From the NCBI GenBank assembly GCA_020850375.1, contig JADZET010000312.1, positions 1-5,977 of the forward strand: DNA of 5,977 nt, read 5' to 3'. The position numbers and the translations under genes are program-made. This DNA comes from Phycisphaeraceae bacterium. GTDB lineage: Bacteria > Planctomycetota > Phycisphaerae > Phycisphaerales > Phycisphaeraceae. The notes below the pieces were generated by a model, which saw only the letters and a program-made list of their open reading frames with translations, made no database searches and had not been told where the DNA came from. Of this stretch, positions 1-5,278 are shown piece after piece (the first letter of the stretch is position 1; each line of letters begins with the position of its first letter).

Positions 1-1081
1 GCTGGACCATCAGCCCCGCCCCCAGGGCCTTGAGGAACGTGCCCGGCTCGCCCGAGCTGAGCGAGAAGCCCACGATCAGGCAGATCACCGCCACCACCTG
101 CAGCGCCAGGGCCACGATGTGCCGCGGTCCGAAGTCGTCCCCCCGGTCACGCTGGTGGCGGAGCTCCTGGAGGATCTCCCGCAGGGTCGTGCCCACGTCG
201 ACCTGCCCCGTCGCCGGCGTCGGCACAGGTTCTTCCGGCGTGTCCTGACTCGGCCCGCCCAATGGCAGGCTGCGCGCGGGCGTCGGTGTGGCAACCACGG
301 GCGGCGATGCGGTTGGAGGCGTCGGCGCGACCGGCGCCGGCGCGGGCTCCGCCGGTTCAACCACCGCCGCCCCGGACGCCTGCTGCATCTGCGCCACCGC
401 CTGGCGGATCTTCGCGTCGCGGGCCTGCTGCTCCTCTAAACGCTCATGGGCCATCTTGACCCGGTTGACGCTGTCGCGATTCCGGGCGTCGGGGTGAACC
501 TCCGGCCGGCGCTGCTGAGCGATGATCCGCGCCGCCTCGGTCAGCGACCGGCAGACGAAGTCCGGCTCAACCTTGCTCGACCCCGCCCTCTGGGCATCGG
601 ACGCGCCGTCGCCCTTGGGGTCCGTCAAGAGGATCGTCCGCGTTCCCGCGGCCGCGCCGGCCTCGATGTCGCGCAACTGGTCGCCGATCGTCCAGCTCTG
701 GCTCAGATCCAGCTCCATCTGCCGGGCCGCCTCGAAGAGCATCCCCGGCTGCGGCTTGCGCCAGGGGTGCTCTTTCTTGTACGCCGGGAGCTTGGCCTCG
801 GGATGGAACGGACAGAAGTAATAACGGTCGATCTTGCCGCTGCTGGTGGCCTCGACCAGCTCGCTGATCTTGCGATGAACCGCCTGGACGTCCTGCTCGG
901 TGTACTTGCCGCGGGCCACGCCGCCCTGATTCGAGACGACCACGATCTTGTAGCCCAGTCCGCGCAGCGACGCGATCGCCGGGGCCGCCCCGCGCAGCAG
1001 CTTGACCTGCGCCGGGTCGCCGAGGTCGCCGTCGTTGTCGATCAGGGTGTTGTCACGGTCCAGAAAAACTGCAGCGTCCAT
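1..1081 (-). CDS. HAD-IIIA (GmhB/HisB-like) phosphatase with membrane-spanning C-terminal tail, partial
   Basis: The reading frame begins at ATG 1081 and is still open at the window edge after 360 codons, so the C-terminus is missing. Residues 1-190 form a HAD phosphatase domain close to D,D-heptose 1,7-bisphosphate phosphatase (GmhB). Motif I is DRDNT (nucleophile D8, acid/base D10), motif II is SNQGGVARG (50-58), motif III is RKPQPGM (K109), and motif IV is GDQLRDIEAG (133-142). Compared with E. coli GmhB from memory, the zinc loop keeps C90, but F92, H105 and W107 replace the other ligands, so zinc is probably not bound in the usual way. Residues 205-235 are charged and glutamine-rich, probably helical. 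Residues 242-291 are Pro/Ala/Thr-rich, 297-313 look like a helix, and 322-341 form a hydrophobic transmembrane segment. A second hydrophobic run starts near 349. GmhB itself is about 190 residues and soluble. The gene lies 42 bp downstream of gmk and has no clear Shine-Dalgarno site. The phosphatase class is secure; the substrate is not. Confidence 0.86.
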   Translation of the reverse strand, partial: MDAAVFLDRDNTLIDNDGDLGDPAQVKLLRGAAPAIASLRGLGYKIVVVSNQGGVARGKYTEQDVQAVHRKISELVEATSSGKIDRYYFCPFHPEAKLPAYKKEHPWRKPQPGMLFEAARQMELDLSQSWTIGDQLRDIEAGAAAGTRTILLTDPKGDGASDAQRAGSSKVEPDFVCRSLTEAARIIAQQRRPEVHPDARNRDSVNRVKMAHERLEEQQARDAKIRQAVAQMQQASGAAVVEPAEPAPAPVAPTPPTASPPVVATPTPARSLPLGGPSQDTPEEPVPTPATGQVDVGTTLREILQELRHQRDRGDDFGPRHIVALALQVVAVICLIVGFSLSSGEPGTFLKALGAGLMVQ

Positions 1082-1123
1082 GGCCGCTCAGAATACCACG
1101 CCCACTCGCCTGTGCCCAAAATC

Positions 1124-1732
1124 TCACGCCCCGGCCAGCCTCGTCCGCACCACGCCCAAGGTCTCAGCCACCGCCCGCTCGAGCTGGTCATTGACCACAA
1201 AGGCGTCGTACACCCCGCACACCCGCGCCTGGGCCATCTCGGCCTGGGCACGTGAAAATCGCTTCTGGATCGTCGCCTCGTCCTCACGCCCCCGGCTGCG
1301 CAGCCTCTCCAGCAGTGTCCGCGGCGTCGGCGGCAGAATAAAGACCCCCAGCATCGGCTGGCCGGCCAGGTTCTTCTTGACCTGGATCGCCCCCTGCACG
1401 TCGATCTCCAGCAGGATCGTCCGCCCCTGGGCGATCGCCCGCAGGACCGGCTCCCTGGGCGTGCCGTAGCAGTTGCCGAACACCTCGGCCGACTCGAGGA
1501 AATACCCCGCCTCCCGCCGCCGGCGGAACTCCTCCACGCTCACGAACTCGTAGCGCTTGCCCACGGTGTCCTGGTCCGAACTCGGCCGCGTGGTCACCGA
1601 GATGCTCAGCTCCGCGCCGAGTTGCTCGAGCACCCGCCGGGTGATCGTGCTCTTGCCCACGCCCGACGGGCCGGAGATCACCAGCAGCAGCCCCCGCCTC
1701 GCCGGCCTGCTCGTCGAGGTGGCCTGGCTCAT
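1124..1732 (-). CDS. gmk: Guanylate kinase
   Basis: This 202-residue cytoplasmic enzyme transfers phosphate from ATP to GMP to give GDP, an essential step in GTP and dGTP supply. The P-loop GPSGVGKST is at 21-29. The GMP-binding region has SVTTR (45-49), FLESAEVFGN (78-87) and YGT (89-91). The segment LLEIDVQGA (107-115) is the usual core strand, and RLRSRGRED (143-151) with KRFSRAQAEM (157-166) forms the lid and following helix. Length is normal for the family. The frame is open far upstream, but ATG 1732 is the natural start: it overlaps the pyrB stop as ATGA and leaves a typical short N-terminus before the P-loop. One oddity is that the usual TTRxPRxGE segment reads TTRPSSDQD, so the second conserved arginine that contacts the GMP phosphate is a serine (S52). 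Expression is probably coupled to pyrB translation. Confidence 0.97.
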   Translation of the reverse strand: MSQATSTSRPARRGLLLVISGPSGVGKSTITRRVLEQLGAELSISVTTRPSSDQDTVGKRYEFVSVEEFRRRREAGYFLESAEVFGNCYGTPREPVLRAIAQGRTILLEIDVQGAIQVKKNLAGQPMLGVFILPPTPRTLLERLRSRGREDEATIQKRFSRAQAEMAQARVCGVYDAFVVNDQLERAVAETLGVVRTRLAGA

Positions 1733-2709
1733 GGCGCCGTCGGCTCCGTCGCGCCGCGCGGCTGGGCGGAGGTCACCAGGAAGAGACTCGCCATCCGCAC
1801 CGCCAGCCCGTGGGCGACCTGCTTGAGGATCGCGCTGTGCGGCCCGTCGGCCACCTCGGAGTCGATCTCGATCCCGCGGTTCATCGGCCCGGGGTGCATC
1901 ACCACCGTCCGCTCGCGTGCGAGCTTGATCCGCCGGGTGTTGAGCCCGAAGAATTTCTGGTACTCGCGCAGGCTCGGCAGGGCCTGGCCCTCGATGCGCT
2001 CGAACTGGATGCGGAGCATGTTGATCACGTCGACCCCGGGGATCACCTTGTCGAAGTCCGTCGACAGCTCGCAGCCCATCTCCGCGAAGGCCGAGGGCAG
2101 CAGCGTCGGCGGACCGACCAGCACGACCTTGGCCCCGAGCTTTAAAAGGGCGTGGATGTTCGACCGGGCCACCCGGCTGTGGGCGATGTCGCCGACGATC
2201 GCCACCCGCAGATCTGTGAGGTCGAAGTCGTCGCGCTCGAAGTGCTTGGCCACCGTGTAAGCGTCGAGCAGGCCCTGCGTCGGGTGCTCGTGCTGCCCGT
2301 CGCCGGCGTTGAGGACCGAGCACTGCACCGACCGGGCGAGCTGGTGCACCGCGCCGCTGAGGCTATGCCGGCAGACGATCACGTCCACCCCCATGGCCTC
2401 GATGTTCCGCGCCGTGTCGCGCAGCGTCTCGCCCTTGGACACGCTCGAGCCCTTGGCCTCGAAGTTGATCACGTCGGCCGACAGCCGGCTGGCGGCGAGG
2501 TGGAAGCTCGTCCGCGTCCGCGTCGAGTCCTCGAAGAAGAGGTTGACCACCACCTTGCCCCGCAGGGCCGGCACCTTCTTGACGCTCCGCGTGCTGATGT
2601 CCTCGAACCCCCGCGCCGTCTGGAGCAGGAACCGGATGTCCGCGGCGGAGAGTTCCTCGATCCCCAGCAGGTGCTGATGCGTCCAGACGTGTTGGCTTGT
2701 CGTTGGCAT
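1729..2709 (-). CDS. pyrB: Aspartate carbamoyltransferase, catalytic subunit
   Basis: The 326-residue enzyme condenses carbamoyl phosphate with L-aspartate to give N-carbamoyl-L-aspartate, the committed step of pyrimidine synthesis. The carbamoyl-phosphate loop STRTRTSF is at 62-69. SVSKGET carries the active-site lysine of the mobile 80s loop (K92). HPTQ is at 142-145, GDIAHSRVARS at 173-183, the aspartate-binding RIQFER at 233-238 and MHPGPMNRG at 271-279. All key residues appear intact. I chose ATG 2709: the frame stays open to a GTG at 2769, but those 20 extra codons run into the flanking repeat, and the family normally begins close to the HLLGIEEL segment. A weak AAGG lies 10 bases upstream of the ATG. 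No pyrI regulatory-subunit gene and no pyrC are in the window. The gene follows pyrR across a repeat and overlaps gmk by 4 bases. Confidence 0.97.
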   Translation of the reverse strand: MPTTSQHVWTHQHLLGIEELSAADIRFLLQTARGFEDISTRSVKKVPALRGKVVVNLFFEDSTRTRTSFHLAASRLSADVINFEAKGSSVSKGETLRDTARNIEAMGVDVIVCRHSLSGAVHQLARSVQCSVLNAGDGQHEHPTQGLLDAYTVAKHFERDDFDLTDLRVAIVGDIAHSRVARSNIHALLKLGAKVVLVGPPTLLPSAFAEMGCELSTDFDKVIPGVDVINMLRIQFERIEGQALPSLREYQKFFGLNTRRIKLARERTVVMHPGPMNRGIEIDSEVADGPHSAILKQVAHGLAVRMASLFLVTSAQPRGATEPTAP

Positions 2710-2746
2710 GCGGATCGGGCCTTGGGTCAGTCCTGATTCATTTTCT

Positions 2747-2861
2747 ACCACGGAGGACACAGAGACCACGGAGAAGACACGGTGAACCGACGGCCGCGCT
2801 ATTGATCTTCATTCTGTCTGACTCTGCCTTCTCGCTCCGTGCCCTCTGTGTCCTCCGTGGT
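2747..2861. repeat. Palindromic dispersed-type repeat in the pyrR-pyrB gap
   Basis: Two 18-base arms, ACCACGGAGGACACAGAG (2747-2764) and its exact reverse complement (2844-2861), bracket a 79-base centre. After a 2-base mismatch, 7 more bases pair (2767-2773 with 2835-2841). The left arm is followed by a related second unit beginning ACCACGGAG (2765-2782; 14 of 18 bases match the first unit). The element starts 37 bases after the pyrB ATG side and ends 9 bases short of the pyrR stop codon, so it fills the gap without damaging either gene. Its sequence type, CCACGGAGGACACAGAG, is familiar to me as a short repeat found many times in various GC-rich bacterial genomes and often mis-called as small proteins. 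Two inverted units at this spacing resemble a REPIN-type element. There is no T-run after the stem on either strand, so it does not look like an intrinsic terminator. Copy number cannot be judged from one window. Confidence 0.85.
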
Positions 2862-2870
2862 GAAATGCTT

Positions 2871-3413
2871 CTATTTCTCGGCCTGGATCTCGATGGCGTC
2901 GCGATCATCCGTCGGCCGCAGCCTGACGGCCACCTTGCGTTCGGGTCCAACCTCGCTGCCGAGCTTCAGCCCCACCTGGTCAGCCGCGATCGGCAGCTCG
3001 CGTCCCCCGCGATCGACCAGCACGGCCAGCCACACGCGCCGCGGCCGGCCGAAGTCCATGAGCAGCTGCATCGCCGCCCGCACGGACCGACCCGTCATGA
3101 GCACGTCGTCGACCAGCACCACGTCCAGGTCGTCCAGGCCGAAGGGGATCTCGGTCGTCCGCACCACCGGCTGGGTGGCCGCGTTCGAGAGGTCGTCGCG
3201 GTAGAGCGTGATGTCCATGGTCCCGACGTGCGTCGGGTTCAGCTTCTTGGCCAATCGCTCAGCCAGCACGTCGCCGCGGCTGAGCAGCCCGATCAGCGCC
3301 CACTGGCCGCCGTCGGCCCCCGGCAGATCGCGGGCGATGGCCCTGGCGAGCTGGTCAATCAGCTCGTCGACCTTCTTCGCGTCGGCGATGATTTCACTTG
3401 CGGGGGGGGCCAT
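2871..3413 (-). CDS. pyrR: PyrR: pyr operon regulator / uracil phosphoribosyltransferase
   Basis: This 180-residue type I phosphoribosyltransferase-fold protein matches PyrR. PyrR family members bind pyr mRNA in response to UMP/UTP and can also make UMP from uracil and PRPP. The PRPP loop VVLVDDVLMTGRSVRAA is at 98-114. DITLYRDDLS (67-76) and LVDRGGRELPIAADQVG (132-148) are PyrR hallmarks that separate it from Upp-type enzymes and hypoxanthine transferases. Length is normal for the family. ATG 3413 is the only suitable start, but no good Shine-Dalgarno site sits close to it; the nearest GGAGG is about 30 bases upstream. Codons 2-4 contain a run of eight C on the coding strand. The gene lies 56 bp after the DUF4139 gene and directly before pyrB, the usual pyrR-pyrB order. 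No clear attenuator or PyrR-binding loop is visible upstream, so the regulatory mechanism, if any, is unknown. Confidence 0.94.
   Translation of the reverse strand: MAPPASEIIADAKKVDELIDQLARAIARDLPGADGGQWALIGLLSRGDVLAERLAKKLNPTHVGTMDITLYRDDLSNAATQPVVRTTEIPFGLDDLDVVLVDDVLMTGRSVRAAMQLLMDFGRPRRVWLAVLVDRGGRELPIAADQVGLKLGSEVGPERKVAVRLRPTDDRDAIEIQAEK
3402..3409 (-). repeat. Run of eight C in codons 2-4 of pyrR
   Basis: The plus strand has eight consecutive G, read as eight C just after the pyrR ATG (Met-Ala-Pro-Pro-Ala). A second ATG 10 bases upstream (3423) opens a nine-codon frame that reads through the same tract in a different phase and stops at once. Loss of one C would join that upstream ATG to the pyrR frame. 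This may be nothing more than GC-rich codon use. Confidence 0.6.
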
Positions 3414-3469
3414 GGCTCAGCATGGTAACTCAGGCCGGCCCAGCCTCCAAACCCGCCGCCGATCGCCAC

Positions 3470-5164
3470 TTAGACCCGCACGTACACGTCGTAGCGGTAG
3501 ATCAGCTTCATCGCCTGTTTCCCGCCGGGCGCCACCTCGACCCGCCAGGTCAGCCTCGCCCGGCCGTTGACCCCTCTCAGGCCCACGGGAAGCTGCACCA
3601 TCTCCGCCTGGTCGGGCTTGTTCGGCACGCTGCCGGTCAGCAACTTGCTCACCCGCACGGTCACCGGCTCAGCCTTGAAGTTGGTCATCTCAAGCTCGCC
3701 CTCGATGGTCACCAGGTCATAGGGGTGGCCGTAGAAGCTCGCCGCGTTGCGCTGGCGGGAGATCTCGCGTTCCTGCATCGTGGCCTTGACGTTGAGCGCC
3801 TGGGTGACCTTGAGCTCGGTCGTCCCGCCTGTCGGGGTGTAAGCGACCATGCCCTGCCCGAGCAGGCGCCCATCGGCCACCACCAGCGCCGCCGCCGTCG
3901 TCCAGGGCTGCTCAGTAAAGTTGGTCAGCTTGACCGCGTGCCAGACGATCTGTGGCTGCTCGGCCAGCTTGTCCTGGTAGGACTCGCGGTCGATCAGGTC
4001 CGGCACGTCCCAGGTGTAGAGGTGCTCGTACGGCACATGGGCGTCGATCAGCGGGTAGTAACCGCGCTCGCCGCGCTCAAGCGTGATCTTGCCGAGCTTG
4101 TAGTAGTAAAGATCCTCCGCCTGCTCGCCGGGTGTGGCCGGCTGTAACGGCTCGGGCATCGACCAGACCTGCATCTCGCGCCCGGCATACCCCCCCGCTC
4201 GCTGCTGAAGCATCACGGAGTTGGACATCAGGTCACTCGATTCGCCCCTGCCCGTCTCACGAACCTGGGCCAGCAGCGCGTCGAGCGGGAACGGCGAGAG
4301 CATGCTCGACACCCCGGCGTAGGGCAGGTTCGGGTAGCCGGCCACCAGCTCGATGTCCACGTCCTTGAGGTCCATCAGGTCGTTGACCACCACCACGTTG
4401 GCTGAGAAGCGAGCCTGCTCGGCGTCGCTGACATCCACCAGATAGCTCGGCGACCAGGCGATCCCGCGGGCAAGGTAGTGCAACGCAACGCTCATCTCGC
4501 GCGGCTCAGCCTTGCTGGGCACCTTCTGCACGTCGAACCGCAGGACGCTCTGGCCGAAGCCCGGCTTCATGGACGTGTCGCCACCCTCGTCCTTGAATCG
4601 CACCTGTTCGACCTGCTGCACGGGCAGCACGCGCACGCCCTGGTCGTCGCGGAGCGTCAGCACACGTCCCGGCCACGAGTAGATGTTCGGCCGCGTGGAG
4701 CCGGCCCGTTCGAGCGGGATCTCGCGCGGCCCGACCGGCGTCGCTCCGGCGCCGACGGACAGGATCTCCGCCTCGACCCACTGCTTGTCAATCAAGAGCT
4801 CGACCCGTCGGCCGACACACATGCCCAGCACCTCGGCCAGCGAGGATGCACACCCCATCGGCAGCCCCTCGCCCGCCCCGGCCCCTGTGAGCTTGACGTC
4901 TTTGAGTATCAGCCCCGGACCTCCATCCCACGTCAGCCAGAAGCTGCCGTAGAGCGCCTCGGGCGCGGGCGATAGCTCATACACCCCCGCCCGAGCGGGC
5001 CGGTCGATCCGGCTCTCGACCACCCCCACGCCGTTCTTGAACATCGCCACCCGCGTCGGCTGGGCCGTCACGGCCGTGACCGACGCCGCTTGCTCCCCCA
5101 CCGCGAGCCCCGCGCCCCACACCATCGCCGCCGCCATGAACCCCGTTGCCGTGCGTCGCATCAT
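3470..5164 (-). CDS. Exported DUF4139 domain-containing protein
   Basis: The 564-residue protein has an N-terminal signal peptide: MMRR, then a hydrophobic stretch to about residue 22, with likely cleavage near AVG-EQ (23/24). It should therefore act outside the cytoplasm. The body is rich in predicted beta strands with few cysteines and no transmembrane segment after the signal. N-terminal strand RVAMFKNGVGVVE (38-50) resembles the start of DUF4139/DUF4140 proteins. LHYLARGIAWSPSYLVDVSD (228-247), followed by the ANVVVVNDLMDLKDVDIELVAG region (255-276), is the typical DUF4139 core. The C-terminus ends in strands RARLTWRVEV and MKLIYRYDVYVRV, also typical. I chose ATG 5164 because AGGAG lies 7 bases upstream; the frame extends 13 codons further, but that would bury the signal peptide. 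No catalytic residues are recognisable, and the family has no settled biochemical role. It has its own terminator/promoter region upstream, so it may head the transcript that continues into pyrR. The role is unknown. Confidence 0.85.
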   Translation of the reverse strand: MMRRTATGFMAAAMVWGAGLAVGEQAASVTAVTAQPTRVAMFKNGVGVVESRIDRPARAGVYELSPAPEALYGSFWLTWDGGPGLILKDVKLTGAGAGEGLPMGCASSLAEVLGMCVGRRVELLIDKQWVEAEILSVGAGATPVGPREIPLERAGSTRPNIYSWPGRVLTLRDDQGVRVLPVQQVEQVRFKDEGGDTSMKPGFGQSVLRFDVQKVPSKAEPREMSVALHYLARGIAWSPSYLVDVSDAEQARFSANVVVVNDLMDLKDVDIELVAGYPNLPYAGVSSMLSPFPLDALLAQVRETGRGESSDLMSNSVMLQQRAGGYAGREMQVWSMPEPLQPATPGEQAEDLYYYKLGKITLERGERGYYPLIDAHVPYEHLYTWDVPDLIDRESYQDKLAEQPQIVWHAVKLTNFTEQPWTTAAALVVADGRLLGQGMVAYTPTGGTTELKVTQALNVKATMQEREISRQRNAASFYGHPYDLVTIEGELEMTNFKAEPVTVRVSKLLTGSVPNKPDQAEMVQLPVGLRGVNGRARLTWRVEVAPGGKQAMKLIYRYDVYVRV

Positions 5165-5171
5165 GGCCGTT

Positions 5172-5176
5172 CTCCT
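5172..5176 (-). promoter_or_regulatory. Shine-Dalgarno site of the DUF4139 gene
   Basis: AGGAG on the minus strand sits 7 bases before ATG 5164. It is the only strong ribosome-binding site in the window and fixes the start of this gene. A TATATT at 5202-5207 could serve as a -10 box about 40 bases upstream of the start, but no matching -35 is visible, so a promoter is only suggested. Confidence 0.8.
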
Positions 5177-5201
5177 AGGGATGTGTTCGTCGACGCCCAC
5201 C

Positions 5202-5236
5202 AATATAAAGAGCCCGGCAGCCTTGCGCTACCGGGC
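5202..5236 (-). terminator. Likely intrinsic terminator after asd
   Basis: Read on the minus strand, GCCCGGTAGC (5236-5227) pairs with GCTGCCGGGC (5221-5212) around a five-base loop. This is a 10-bp stem with one G-U pair. It is followed by TCTTTATATT, a T-rich but imperfect tail. It begins 42 bases after the asd stop codon and lies before the DUF4139 gene, the position expected for an asd terminator. The T-tract is interrupted, so termination may be partial. The same AT-rich tail may double as the -10 region for the next gene. Confidence 0.7.
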
Positions 5237-5278
5237 ATATGCCTGTCTGAGCTATATTCCCGCGTGCCGACCCAACCC

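Noticed and set aside
446..1255. 269-codon plus-strand open frame
   Set aside because: It lies antisense to the HAD phosphatase and gmk, is rich in Arg/Leu/His/Pro as expected from a GC-rich shadow frame, and shows no family motifs.
1733..2323. Upstream extension of the gmk frame into pyrB
   Set aside because: The extra 197 residues are an out-of-frame reading of pyrB. The family start fits ATG 1732.
2710..2769. Longer pyrB start at GTG 2769
   Set aside because: The added codons translate the dispersed repeat arm and match nothing expected of an aspartate carbamoyltransferase N-terminus.
2747..2861. Inverted repeat as an intrinsic terminator or as a CRISPR fragment
   Set aside because: No T-run follows the stem on either strand, and there are no regularly spaced direct repeats with unique spacers.
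2738..2950. 70-codon minus-strand small protein overlapping the repeat
   Set aside because: Its sequence (such as LLRGLCVLRG) is the typical false product of this repeat type, and it overlaps pyrR in another frame.
2697..3428. 243-codon plus-strand open frame across the repeat and pyrR
   Set aside because: It runs antisense to pyrR and through the repeat, with no recognisable domain and shadow-like composition.
3433..3448. GGAGGCT plus GGCCGGCC upstream of pyrR as a possible PyrR-binding loop
   Set aside because: Only the GAGGCT end matches the known PyrR-loop consensus; the preceding bases do not, and no proper stem forms.
3398..4147. 249-codon plus-strand open frame
   Set aside because: It is antisense to the DUF4139 gene, which has a signal peptide, a ribosome-binding site and family motifs.
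5205..5268. tRNA-like stretch (GCGGGAATATAGCTCAG on the minus strand)
   Set aside because: It resembles a tRNA 5' end, but no D-stem of proper length, anticodon arm or T-arm consensus follows. The downstream part is better explained as a terminator hairpin.
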